Origin: Urophycis tenuis
Taxonomy: Eukaryota > Chordata > Actinopteri > Gadiformes > Phycidae
Direction: 5' to 3'
DNA: 64,000 bases
NCBI GenBank assembly: GCA_036785325.1
Contig: JAXIVH010000044.1
Coordinates: 324,501-388,500, forward strand
Under the pieces are notes generated by a model. The model ran no database searches. It worked only from the letters and a program-made list of their open reading frames with translations, and was not told the origin of the DNA. Both the position numbers and the translations under genes were made by a program. The first letter of the stretch is position 1; each line of letters starts with the position of its first letter. This document shows positions 13,438 through 26,412 of the stretch, piece after piece.

Positions 13438-16400
13438 AATTTGTGTTCTGTAAGGAAAGATTGATGTTAATTGAAACGTTGAAGGTATGTTTTTAGCTGC
13501 TGGGTAGACTTCAGTCAACCTGACGCAGTTTTGTCTGTGAGCAACCAAATTGCTCGGGGATGGGCTTATTATAAGCGGGGAAATCTAAGCTTTCCAACGG
13601 CGTATGGCAAGACTATATTGGGTCGTTGAAATACTAAGCTAATTAATTTGTGTTCTGTAAGGAAAGATTGATGTTAATTGAAACGTTGAAGGTATGCTTT
13701 TAGCTGCTGGGTAGACTTCAGTCAACCTGACTTAGTTTTGTCTGTGAGCAACCAGACTGCTCGCGGATGGGCTCATTTTAAGCGGGGAAATCTAAGCTTT
13801 CCAACGGCGTATGGCAAGACTATATTGACTCATGGGTCGTTGAAATACTAAGCTAATTTGTGTTCTGTAAGGAAAGATTGATGTTAATTGAAACGTTGAA
13901 GGTATGTTTTTAGCTGCTGGGTAGACTTCAGTCAACCTGACGCAGTTTTGTCTGTGAGCAACCAAATTGCTCGGGGATGGGCTCATTATAAGCGGGGAAA
14001 TCTAAGCTTTCCAACGGCGTATGGCAAGACTATATTGACTCATGAGTCGTTGAAATACTAAGCTAATTAATTTGTGTTCTGTAAGGAAAGATTGATGTTA
14101 ATTGAAACGTTGAAGGTATGCTTTTAGCTGCTGGGTAGACTTCAGTCAACCTGACGCAGTTTAGTCTGTGATCAACCAGACTGCTCGCGGATGGGCTCAT
14201 TTTAAGCGGGGAAATCTAAGCTTTCCAACGGCGCATGGCAAGACTATATTCACCAAAGGGTCGTTGAAATACTAAGCTAATTAATTTGTGTTCTGTAAGG
14301 AAAGATTGATCTTAATTGAAACGTTGAAGGTATGTTTTTAGCTGCTGGGTAGACTTCAGTCAACCTGACGCAGTTTTGTCTGTGAGCAATCAAATTGCTC
14401 GGGAATGGGCTTATTTTAAGCGGGGAAATCTAAGCTTTCCAACGGCATATGGCAAGACTATATTGACTCAGGGGTCGTTGAAATACTAAGCTAATTAATT
14501 TGTGTTCTGTAAGGAAAGATTGATGTTAATTGAAACGTTGAAGGTATGTTTTTAGCTGCTAGGTAGACTTCAGTCAACCTGACGCAGTTTAGTCTGTGAT
14601 CAACCAGACTGCTCGCGGATGGGCTCATTTTAAGCGGGGAAATCTAAGCTTTCCAACGGCGTATGGCAAGACTATATTGGGTCGTTGAAATACTAAGCTA
14701 ATTAATTTGTGTTCTGTAAGGAAAGATTGATGTTAATTGAAACGTTGAAGGTATGCTTTTAGCTGCTGGGTAGACTTCAGTTAACCTGACGCAGTTTAGT
14801 CTGTGATCAACCAGACTGCTCGCGGATGGGCTCATTTTAAGCGGGGAAATCTAAGCTTTCCAACGGCGCATGGCAAGACTATATTCACCAAAGGGTCGTC
14901 GAAATACTAAGCTAATTAATTTGTGTTCTGTAAGGAAAGATTGATGTTAATTGAAACGTTGAAGGTATGTTTTTAGCTGCTGGGCAGACTTCAGTCAACC
15001 TGACTTAGTTTTGTCTGTGAGCAACCAGACTGCTCGCGGATGGGCTCATTTTAAGCGGGGAAATCTAAGCTTTCCAACGGCGTATGGCAAGACTATATTG
15101 ACTCATGGGTCGTTGAAATACTAAGCTAATTTCTGTTCTGTAAGGAAAGATTGATGTTAATTGAAACGTTGAAGGTATGCTTTTAGCTGCTGGGTAGACT
15201 TCAGTCAACCTGACGCAGTTTTGTCTGTGAGCAACCAAATTGCTCGGGGATGGGCTCATTATAAGCGGGGAAATCTAAGCTTTCCAACGGCGTATGGCAA
15301 GACTATATTCACCAAAGGGTCGTTGAAATACTAAGCTAATTAATTTGTGTTCTGTACGGAAATATTGATGTTAATTGAAACGTTGAAGGTATGTTTTTAG
15401 CTGCTGGGTAGACTTCAGTCAACCTGACGCAGTTTTGTCTGTGAGCAACCAAATTGCTCAGGGATGGGCTCATTATAAGCGGGGAAATCTAAGCTTTCCA
15501 ATGGCAAGACTATATTGACTCATGGGTCGTTGAAATACTAAGCTAATTAATTTGTGTTCTGTAAGGAAAGATTGATGTTAATTGAAACGTTGAAGGTATG
15601 CTTTTAGCTGCTGGGTAGACTTCAGTCAACCTGACGCAGTTTAGTCTGTAATCAACCAGACTGCTCGCGGATGGGCTCATTTTAAGCGGGGAAATCTAAG
15701 CTTTCCAACGGCGTATGGCAAGACTATATTCACCAAAGGGTCGTCGAAATACTAAGCTAATTAATTTGTGTTCTGTAAGGAAAGATTGATGTTAATTGAA
15801 ACGTTGAAGGTATGTTTTTAGCTGCTGGGCAGACTTCAGTCAACCTGACTTAGTTTTGTCTGTGAGCAACCAGACTGCTCGCGGATGGGCTCATTTTAAG
15901 CGGGGAAATCTAAGCTTTCCAACAGCGTATGGCAAGACTATATTGACTCATGGGTCGTTGAAATACTAAGCTAATTTGTGTTCTGTAAGGAAAGATTGAT
16001 GTTAATTGAAACGTTGAAGGTATGCTTTTAGCTGCTGGGTAGACTTCAGTCAACCTGACGCAGTTTTGTCTGTGAGCAACCAAATTGCTTGGGGATGGGC
16101 TCATTATAAGCGGGGAAATCTAAGCTTTCCAACGGCGTATGGCAAGACTATATTCACCAAAGGGTCGTTGAAATACTAAGCTAATTAATTTGTGTTCTGT
16201 ACGGAAATATTGATGTTAATTGAAACGTTGAAGGTATGTTTTTAGCTGCTGGGTAGACTTCAGTCAACCTGACGCAGTTTTGTCTGTGAGCAACCAAATT
16301 GCTCAGGGATGGGCTCATTATAAGCGGGGAAATCTAAGCTTTCCAATGGCAAGACTATATTGACTCATGGGTCGTTGAAATACTAAGCTAATTAATTTGT

Positions 16401-19400
16401 GTTCTGTAAGGAAAGATTGATGTTAATTGAAACGTTGAAGGTATGCTTTTAGCTGCTGGGTAGACTTCAGTCAACCTGACGCAGTTTAGTCTGTGATCAA
16501 CCAGACTGCTCGCGGATGGGCTCATTTTAAGCGGGGAAATCTAAGCTTTCCAACGGCGTATGGCAAGACTATATTCACCAAAGGGTCGTCGAAATACTAA
16601 GCTAATTAATTTGTGTTCTGTAAGGAAAGATTGATGTTAATTGAAACGTTGAAGGTATTTTTTTAGCTGCTGGGCAGACTTCAGTCAACCTGACTTAGTT
16701 TTGTCTGTGAGCAACCAGACTGCTCGCGGATGGGCTCATTTTAAGCGGGGAAATCTAAGCTTTCCAACGGCGTATGGCAAGACTATATTGACTCATGGGT
16801 CGTTGAAATACTAAGCTAATTAATTTGTGTTCTGTAAGGAAAGATTGATGTTAATTGAAACGTTGAAGGTATGTTTTTAGCTGCTGGGTAGACTTCAGTC
16901 AACCTGACGCAGTTTTGTCTGTGAGCAACCAAATTGCTCAGGGATGGGCTCATTTTAGGCGGGGAAATCTAAGCTTTCCAACGGCGTATGGCAAGACTAT
17001 ATTGACTCATGGGTCGTTGAAATACTAAGCTAATTAATTTGTGTTCTGTAAGGAAAGATTGATGTTAATTGAAACGTTGAAGGTATGCTTTTAGCTGCTG
17101 GGTAGACTTCAGTCAACCTGACGCAGTTTTGTCTGTGAGCAACCAAATTGCTCGGGGATGGGCTCATTATAAGCGGGGAAATCTAAGCTTTCCAACGGCG
17201 TATGGCAAGACTATATTCACCAAATGGTCGTTGAAATACTAAGCTAATTAATTTGTGTTCTGTAAGGAAAGATTGATGTTAATTGAAACGTTGAAGGTAT
17301 GTTTTTAGCTGCTGGGTAGACTTCAGTCAACCTGACGCAGTTTTGTCTGTGAGCAACCAAATTGCTCGGGGATGGGCTCATTATAAGCGGGGAAATCTAA
17401 GCTTTCTAACGGCGTATGTCAAGACTATATTGACTCATGGGTCGTTGAAATACTAAGCTAATTAATTTGTGTTCTGTAAGGAAAGATTGATGTTAATTGA
17501 AACGTTGAAGGTATGCTTTTAGCTGCTGGGTAGACTTCAGTCAACCTGACGCAGTTTAGTCTGTGATCAACCAGACTGCTCGCGGATGGGCTCATTTTAA
17601 GCGGGGAAATCTAAGCTTTCCAACGGCGCATGGCAAGACTATATTCACCAAAGGGTCGTTGAAATACTAAGCTAATTAATTTGTGTTCTGTAAGGAAAGA
17701 TTGATCTTAATTGAAACGTTGAAGGTATGTTTTTAGCTGCTGGGTAGACTTCAGTCAACCTGACGCAGTTTTGTCTGTGAGCAATCAAATTGCTCGGGAA
17801 TGGGCTTATTTTAAGCGGGGAAATCTAAGCTTTCCAACGGCATATGGCAAGACTATATTGACTCATGGGTCGTTGAAATACTAAGCTAATTAATTTGTGT
17901 TCTGTAAGGAAAGATTGATGTTAATTGAAACGTTGAAGGTATGTTTTTAGCTGCTAGGTAGACTTCAGTCAACCTGAAGCAGTTTAGTCTGTGATCAACC
18001 AGACTGCTCGCGGATGGGCTCATTTTAAGCGGGGAAATCTAAGCTTTCCAACGGCGTATGGCAAGACTATATTGGGTCGTTGAAATACTAAGCTAATTAA
18101 TTTGTGTTCTGTAAGGAAAGATTGATGTTAATTGAAACGTTGAAGGTATGCTTTTAGCTGCTGGGTAGACTTCAGTCAACCTGACGCAGGTTAGTCTGTG
18201 ATCAACCAGACTGCTCGCGGATGGGCTCATTTTAAGCGGGGAAATCTAAGCTTTCCAACGGCGTATGGCAAGACTATATTCACCAAAGGGTCGTCAAAAT
18301 ACTAAGCTAATTAATTTGTGTTCTGTAAGGAAAGATTGATGTTAATTGAAACGTTGAAGGTATGTTTTTAGATGCTGGGCAGACTTCAGTCAACCTGACT
18401 TAGTTTTGTCTGTGAGCAACCAGACTGCTCGCGGATGGGCTCATTTTAAGCGGGGAAATCTAAGCTTTCCAACGGCGTATGGCAAGACTATATTGACTCA
18501 TGGGTCGTTGAAATACTAAGCTAATTTGTGTTCTGTAAGGAAAGATTGATGTTAATTGAAACGTTGAAGGTATGTTTTTAGCTGCTGGGTAGACTTCAGT
18601 CAACCTGACGCAGTTTTGTCTGTGAGCAACCAAATTGCTCGGGGATGGGCTCATTATAAGCGGGGAAATCTAAGCTTTCCAACGGCGTATGGCAAGACTA
18701 TATTGATTCATGGGTCGTTGAAATACTAAGCTAATTAATTTGTGTTCTGTAAGGAAAGATTGATGTTAATTGAAACGTTGAAGGTATGCTTTTAGCTGCT
18801 GGGTAGACTTCAGTCAACCTGACGCAGTTTAGTCTGTGATCAACCAGACTGCTCGCGGATGGGCTCATTTTAAGCGGGGAAATCTAAGCTTTCCAACGGC
18901 GCATGGCAAGACTATATTCATCAAAGGGTCGTTGAAATACTAAGCTAATTAATTTGTGTTCTGTAAGGAAAGATTGATCTTAATTGAAACGTTGAAGGTA
19001 TGTTTTTAGCTGCTGGGTAGACTTCAGTCAACCTGACGCAGTTTTGTCTGTGAGCAATCAAATTGCTCGGGAATGGGCTTATTTTAAGCGGGGAAATCTA
19101 AGCTTTCCAACGGCATATGGCAAGACTATATTGACTCATGGGTCGTTGAAATACTAAGCTAATTAATTTGTGTTCTGTAAGGAAAGATTGATGTTAATTG
19201 AAACGTTGAAGGTATGTTTTTAGCTGCTAGGTAGACTTCAGTCAACCTGACGCAGTTTAGTCTGTGATCAACCAGACTGCTCGCGGATGGGCTCATTTTA
19301 AGCGGGGAAATCTAAGCTTTCCAACGGCGTATGGCAAGACTATATTGGGTCGTTGAAATACTAAGCTAATTAATTTGTGTTCTGTAAGGAAAGATTGATG

Positions 19401-22400
19401 TTAATTGAAACGTTGAAGGTATGCTTTTAGCTGCTGGGTAGACTTCAGTCAACCTGACGCAGTTTTGTCTGTGAGCAACCAAATTGCTCGGGGATGGGCT
19501 CATTTTAAGCGGGGAAATCTAAGCTTTCCAACGGCGTATGGCAAGACTATATTCACCAAAGGGTCGTCGAAATACTAAGCTAATTAATTTGTGTTCTGTA
19601 AGGAAAGATTGATGTTAATTGAAACGTTGAAGGTATGTTTTTAGCTGCTGGGCAGACTTCAGTCAACCTGACTTAGTTTTGTCTGTGAGCAACCAGACTG
19701 CTCGCGGATGGGCTCATTTTAAGCGGGGAAATCTAAGCTTTCCAACGGCGTATGGCAAGACTATATTGACTCATGGGTCGTTGAAATACTAAGCTAATTT
19801 GTGTTCTGTAAGGAAAGATTGATGTTAATTGAAACGTTGAAGGTATGTTTTTAGCTGCTGGGTAGACTTCAGTCAACCTGACGCAGTTTTGTCTGTGAGC
19901 AACCAAATTGCTCGGGGATGGGCTCATTATAAGCGGGGAAATCTAAGCTTTCCAACGGCGTATGGCAAGACTATATTGACTCATGAGTCGTTGAAATACT
20001 AAGCTAATTAATTTGTGTTCTGTAAGGAAAGATTGATGTTAATTGAAACGTTGAAGGTATGCTTTTAGCTGCTGGGTAGACTTCAGTCAACCTGACGCAG
20101 TTTAGTCTGTGATCAACCAGACTGCTCGCGGATGGGCTCATTTTAAGCGGGGAAATCTAAGCTTTCCAACGGCGCATGGCAAGACTATATTCACCAAAGG
20201 GTCGTTGAAATACTAAGCTAATTAATTTGTGTTCTGTAAGGAAAGATTGATCTTAATTGAAACGTTGAAGGTATGTTTTTAGCTGCTGGGTAGACTTCAG
20301 TCAACCTGACGCAGTTTTGTCTGTGAGCAACCAAATTGCTCGGGGATGGGCTCATTATAAGCGGGGAAATCTAAGCTTTCCAACGGCGTATGGCAAGACT
20401 ATATTCACCAAAGGGTCGTCGAAATACTAAGCTAATTAATTTGTGTTCTGTAAGGAAAGATTGATGTTAATTGAAACGTTGAAGGTATGTTTTTAGCTGC
20501 TGGGCAGACTTCAGTCAACCTGACTTAGTTTTTTCTGTGAGCAACCAGACTGCTCGCGGATGGGCTCATTTTAAGCGGGGAAATCTAAGCTTTCCAACAG
20601 CGTATGGCAAGACTATATTCACCAAAGGGTCGTTGAAATACTAAGCTAATTAATTTGTGTTCTGTGAGGAAAGATTGATCTTAATTGAAACGTTGAAGGT
20701 ATGTTTTTAGCTGCTGGGTAGACTTCAGTCAACCTGACGCAGTTTTGTCTGTGAGCAATCAAATTGCTCGAGAATGGGCTTATTTTAAGCGGGGAAATCT
20801 AAGCTTTCCAACGGCATATGGCAAGACTATATTGACTCAGGGGTCGTTGAAATACTAAGCTAATTAATTTGTGTTCTGTAAGGAAAGATTGATGTTAATT
20901 GAAACGTTGAAGGTATGTTTTTAGCTGCTAGGTAGACTTCAGTCAACCTGACGCAGTTTAGTCTGTGATCAACCAGACTGCTCGCGGATGGGCTCATTTT
21001 AAGCGGGGAAATCTAAGCTTTCCAACGGCGTATGGCAAGACTATATTGGGTCGTTGAAATACTAAGCTAATTAATTTGTGTTCTGTAAGGAAAGATTGAT
21101 GTTAATTGAAACGTTGAAGGTATGCTTTTAGCTGCTGGGTAGACTTCAGTCAACCTGACGCAGTTTAGTCTGTGATCAACCAGACTGCTCGCGGATGGGC
21201 TCATTTTAAGCGGGGAAATCTAAGCTTTCCAACGGCGTATGGCAAGACTATATTCACCAAAGGGTCGTCGAAATACTAAGCTAATTAATTTGTGTTCTGT
21301 AAGGAAAGATTGATGTTAATTGAAACGTTGAAGGTATGTTTTTAGCTGCTGGGCAGACTTCAGTCAACCTGACTTAGTTTTGTCTGTGAGCAACCAGACT
21401 GCTCGCGGATGGGCTCATTTTAAGCGGGGAAATCTAAGCTTTCCAACGGCGTATGGCAAGACTATATTGACTCATGGGTCGTTGAAATACTAAGCTAATT
21501 TGTGTTCTGTAAGGAAAGATTGATGTTAATTGAAACGTTGAAGGTATGCTTTTAGCTGCTGGGTAGACTTCAGTCAACCTGACGCAGTTTTGTCTGTGAG
21601 CAACCAAATTGCTCGGGGATGGGCTCATTATAAGCGGGGAAATCTAAGCTTTCCAACGGCGTATGGCAAGACTATATTGACTCATGAGTCGTTGAAATAC
21701 TAAGCTAATTAATTTGTGTTCTGTAAGGAAAGATTGATGTTAATTGAAACGTTGAAGGTATGCTTTTAGCTGCTGGGTAGACTTCAGTCAACCTGACGCA
21801 GTTTAGTCTGTGATCAACCAGACTGCTCGCGGATGGGCTCATTTTAAGCGGGGAAATCTAAGCTTTCCAACGGCGCATGGCAAGACTATATTCACCAAAG
21901 GGTCGTTGAAATACTAAGCTAATTAATTTGTGTTCTGTAAGGAAAGATTGATCTTAATTGAAACGTTGAAGGTATGTTTTTAGCTGCTGGGTAGACTTCA
22001 GTCAACCTGACGCAGTTTTGTCTGTGAGCAATCAAATTGCTCGAGAATGGGCTTATTTTAAGCGGGGAAATCTAAGCTTTCCAACGGCATATGGCAAGAC
22101 TATATTGACTCAGGGGTCGTTGAAATACTAAGCTAATTAATTTGTGTTCTGTAAGGAAAGATTGATGTTAATTGAAACGTTGAAGGTATGTTTTTAGCTG
22201 CTAGGTAGACTTCAGTCAACCTGACGCAGTTTAGTCTGTGATCAACCAGACTGCTCGCGGATGGGCTCATTTTAAGCGGGGAAATCTAAGCTTTCCAACG
22301 GCGTATGGCAAGACTATATTGGGTCGTTGAAATACTAAGCTAATTAATTTGTGTTCTGTAAGGAAAGATTGATGTTAATTGAAACGTTGAAGGTATGCTT

Positions 22401-24433
22401 TTAGCTGCTGGGTAGACTTCAGTCAACCTGACGCAGTTTAGTCTGTGATCAACCAGACTGCTCGCGGATGGGCTCATTTTAAGCGGGGAAATCTAAGCTT
22501 TCCAACGGCGTATGGCAAGACTATATTCACCAAAGGGTCGTCGAAATACTAAGCTAATTAATTTGTGTTCTGTAAGGAAAGATTGATGTTAATTGAAACG
22601 TTGAAGGTATGTTTTTAGCTGCTGGGCAGACTTCAGTCAACCTGACTTAGTTTTGTCTGTGAGCAACCAGACTGCTCGCGGATGGGCTCATTTTAAGCGG
22701 GGAAATCTAAGCTTTCCAACGGCGTATGGCAAGACTATATTGACTCATGGGTCGTTGAAATACTAAGCTAATTTGTGTTCTGTAAGGAAAGATTGATGTT
22801 AATTGAAACGTTGATGGTATGCTTTTAGCTGCTGGGTAGACTTCAGTCAACCTGACGCAGTTTTGTCTGTGAGCAACCAAATTGCTCGGGGATGGGCTTA
22901 TTATAAGCGGGGAAATCTAAGCTTTCCAACGGCGTATGGCAAGACTATATTCACCAAAGGGTCGTTGAAATACTAAGCTAATTAATTTGTGTTCTGTACG
23001 GAAATATTGATGTTAATTGAAACGTTGAAGGTATGTTTTTAGCTGCTGGGTAGACTTCAGTCAACCTGACGCAGTTTTGTCTGTGAGCAACCAAATTGCT
23101 CAGGGATGGGCTCATTATAAGCGGGGAAATCTAAGCTTTCCAATGGCAAGACTATATTGACTCATGGGTCGTTGAAATACTAAGCTAATTAATTTGTGTT
23201 CTGTAAGGAAAGATTGATGTTAATTGAAACGTTGAAGGTATGCTTTTAGCTGCTGGGTAGACTTCAGTCAACCTGACGCAGTTTAGTCTGTGATCAACCA
23301 GACTGCTCGCGGATGGGCTCATTTTAACCGGGGAAATCTAAGCTTTCCAACGGCGTATGGCAAGACTATATTCACCAAAGGGTCGTCGAAATACTAAGCT
23401 AATTAATTTGTGTTCTGTAAGGAAAGATTGATGTTAATTGAAACGTTGAAGGTATGTTTTTAGCTGCTGGGCAGACTTCAGTCAACCTGACTTAGTTTTG
23501 TCTGTGAGCAACCAGACTGCTCGCGGATGGGCTCATTTTAAGCGGGGAAATCTAAGCTTTCCAACGGCGTATGGCAAGACTATATTGACTCATGGGTCGT
23601 TGAAATACTAAGCTAATTTGTGTTCTGTAAGGAAAGATTGATGTTAATTGAAACGTTGAAGGTATGCTTTTAGCTGCTGGGTAGACTTCAGTCAACCTGA
23701 CGCAGTTTTGTCTGTGAGCAACCAAATTGCTCGGGGATGGGCTCATTATAAGCGGGGAAATCTAAGCTTTCCAACGGCGTATGGCAAGACTATATTCACC
23801 AAAGGGTCGTTGAAATACTAAGCTAATTCATTTGTGTTCTGTACGGAAATATTGATGTTAATTGAAACGTTGAAGGTATGTTTTTAGCTGCTGGGTAGAC
23901 TTCAGTCAACCTGACGCAGTTTTGTCTGTGAGCAACCAAATTGCTCAGGGATGGGCTCATTATAAGCGGGGAAATCTAAGCTTTCCAATGGCAAGACTAT
24001 ATTGACTCATGGGTCGTTGAAATACTAAGCTAATTAATTTGTGTTCTGTAAGGAAAGATTGATGTTAATTGAAACGTTGAAGGTATGTTTTTAGCTGCTG
24101 GGTAGACTTCAGTCAACCTGACGCAGTTTTGTCTGTGAGCAACCAAATTGCTCAGGGATGGGCTCATTTTAGGCGGGGAAATCTAAGCTTTCCAACGGCG
24201 TATGGCAAGACTATATTGACTCATGGGTCGTTGAAATACTAAGCTAATTAATTTACGTTCTGTAAGGAAAGATTGATGTTAATTGAAACGTTGAAGGTAT
24301 GTTTTTAGCTTCTGGGTAGACTTCAGTCAACCTGACGCAGTTTAGTCTGTGAGCAACCAGACTGCTCGCGGATGGGCTCATTTTAAGCGGGGAAATCTTA
24401 GCTTTCCAACGGCGTATGGCATGACTATATTTT

Positions 24434-25282
24434 GCCCACGGGTCGTCGAAATAATTAGCTGATTCATGTGTGTTCTGTTGACTGTGGAAAGAAAATAGCA
24501 CACAAGTCATACCAAGTCACCTTTATTGTCAGTGATAAACATTAATAAATAAACAGTATGGACGTTGTATAAACAGTTGTATAAAAAGTGTAAACAGTAT
24601 GAACAGTGTTCTTATAAAAGATATCAATATCAATACTGATCACGTGTGTATTTTATATTTCCAGATTATTTGTTGATGAGCCAGAGCCTGTGACTCCCAC
24701 CAACCGGCCCGTTCAGCCCACTGCGTTGTCGTCCTCCACCCGGCCGAAGCCTCCTGCGCCCACCCGCCTCCAGCCGAGGCCTCCTGCTGCGTCAGCCTGT
24801 GGCCCGCCCGCCCCCTGTGTCGGCAGCACCCATACCGCTGGTCCTCCCCGCACAGCCACAGGCCCCCTCCGTCCTGCATCCAGGGCCATCCTGCAGCTGT
24901 CTCTGCAGTCATCGTGTGACAAAACCATTCAAACTTGTATATGGTAACATTTCAAAATGACACCAGCATAAATGAGGACCTTGCAATAGGTTGTGTGTTA
25001 CAGGACCCCCCTGGCATACAGCTGTATGTCTCTGTGAAGGTGGTTGTGAAGAACAGCATCCGGCTGAACAAGTACAAGTGCCGGCGAGGCAGCAACTCTC
25101 TCGAGGGGTTGCACGCCCACCTCGTTAACGCCGTCCCTTCACAGCGATGTGGGATCATGCCGTTCCAAGTAAGTGATTAAAACACACACACATAAATATA
25201 TTTAAAGCTTTATTGCAGACCCATGTTCATGCGGTATAATTTAAAAAGAAAAGTCTCAATGATGGCTTCAATGATACATTTT
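24434..25282 (+). pseudogene. Exon cassette 2
   Basis: Same layout as the other cassettes. Exon A acceptor ends at 24664, piece B spans 25004-25168, and the donor GTAAGT follows. It differs from cassette 1 by CVLQ before B, by the G-to-S variant (KNSIRL), and by GTGTGACAAAACC in place of GTGTGTCAAAACC near the end of piece A. It shares KNSIRL, the ATATTTAAAGC intron variant and the following monomer variant TCTAATCTTTCC with cassette 5, so these two belong to one lineage. Exon C is absent. Confidence 0.75.
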
Positions 25283-25555
25283 GGGCTCATTTTAAGCGGG
25301 GAAATCTAATCTTTCCAACGGCGTATGGCAAGACTATATTGACTCATGGGTCGTTGAATAACTAAGCTAATTAATTTGTGTTCTTTATTGAAAGATTGAT
25401 CTTAATTGAAACGTTGAAGGTATGTTTTTAGCTGCTGGGTAGACTTCAGTCAACCTGACGCAGTTTTGTCTGTGAGCAACCAGAGTGCTCGCAGACGGGC
25501 TCATTTTAAGCGGGGAAATCTAAGCTTTCCAACGACGTATGGCAAGACTATATTT
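25283..25555 (+). repeat. Satellite, short block of about 1.3 monomers
   Basis: Only about 1.3 monomers separate cassettes 2 and 3. The first carries TCTAATCTTTCC and GTTGAATAAC; the second carries CCAGAGTGCTCGCAGACGGG. The same pair follows cassette 5 at 30795-31060. Confidence 0.9.
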
Positions 25556-26412
25556 GCCCACGGGTCGTCGAAATAATAAGCTGATTCATGTGTGTTCTGT
25601 TGACTGTGGAAAGAAAATAGCACACAAGTCATACCAAATCACCTTTATTGTCAGTGATAAAAATTAATAAATAAACAGTATGGACATTCTATAAACAGTT
25701 GTATAAAAAGTGTAAACAGTATGAACAGTGTTCTTATAAAAGATATCAATATCAATATTGATCACGTGTGTATTTTATATTTCCAGATTATTTGTTGATG
25801 AGCCAGAGCCTGTGACTCCCACCAACCGGCCCGTTCAGCCCACTGCGTTGTCGTCCTCCACCCGGCCGAAGCCTCCTGCGCCCACCCGCCTCCAGCCGAG
25901 GCCTCCTGCTGCGTCAGCCTGTGGCCTGCCCGCCCCCTGTGTCGGCAGCACCCATACCGCTGGTCCTCCCCGCACAGCCACAGGCCCCCTCCGTCCTGCA
26001 TCCAGGGCCATCCTGCAGCTGTCTCTGCAGTCATCGTGTGTCAAAACCATTCAAACTTGTATATGGTAACATTTCAAAATGACACCAGCATAAATGAGGA
26101 CCTTGCAATAGGTTGTGTGTTACAGGACCCCCCTGGCATACAGCTGTATGTCTCTGTGAAGGTGGTTGTGAAGAACGGCATCCGGCTGAACAAGTACAAG
26201 TGCCGGCGAGGCAGCAACTCTCTCGAGGGGTTGCACGCCCACCTCGTTAACGCCGTCCCTTCACAGCGATGTGGGATCATGCCGTTCCAAGTAAGTGATT
26301 AAAACACACACACACACACACATAAATATATATAAAGCTTTATTGCAGACCCATGTTCATGCGGTATAATTTAAAAAGAAAAGTCTCAATGATGGCTTCA
26401 ATGATACATTTT
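25556..26412 (+). pseudogene. Exon cassette 3
   Basis: Exon A starts at 25787 after TTTCCAG. Piece B is 26126-26290 with donor GTAAGT, followed by about eight AC units. It has KNGIRL and CVLQ, so the B peptide matches cassettes 4 and 6. An open frame on + spans 25758-26069 through the acceptor and piece A, but it ends at the TGG TAA after TTGTATA, so it is not joined to B in that frame. Exon C is absent. Confidence 0.75.

Larger units (their letters stand above)
3154..24433 (+). repeat. ~212-bp satellite, block 2, with higher-order repeats
   Basis: About 100 monomers with very little divergence. Monomer types recur in order: one with GGGCAGACTT...CTGACTTAG; one lacking TTAA (CTAATTTGTG); one with GGCGCATGGC and CACCAAAGGG; one with GATCTTAATT and GGGCTTATTTT; one with CTAGGTAGAC and a 12-bp loss (TATTGGGTCG); one with GGTCGTCGAAAT. 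Together they form a six-monomer unit of about 1273 bp. The GGGCAGACTT marker lies near 9047 and 10320, and open-frame starts repeat at 9132/10405, 13792/15065 and 18460/19733. In 12-24 kb another variant with a 7-bp loss (TTTCCAATGGCAAG) recurs near 12118, 12962, 15499, 16344, 23142 and 23996, giving an 845-bp four-monomer unit. Confidence 0.97.

Noticed and set aside
4882..23746. Recurring 64-codon open frames on - in the satellite
   Set aside because: They arise only where a monomer lost TTAA, which removes a stop, and their sequence follows the monomer. No start context, no codon bias, no outside family.
25758..26069. A 103-codon frame through the acceptor and piece A (also 27743-28054)
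   Set aside because: It reads through an intron end and stops at TGG TAA before exon B. The Pro-rich sequence is out of frame relative to exon C.
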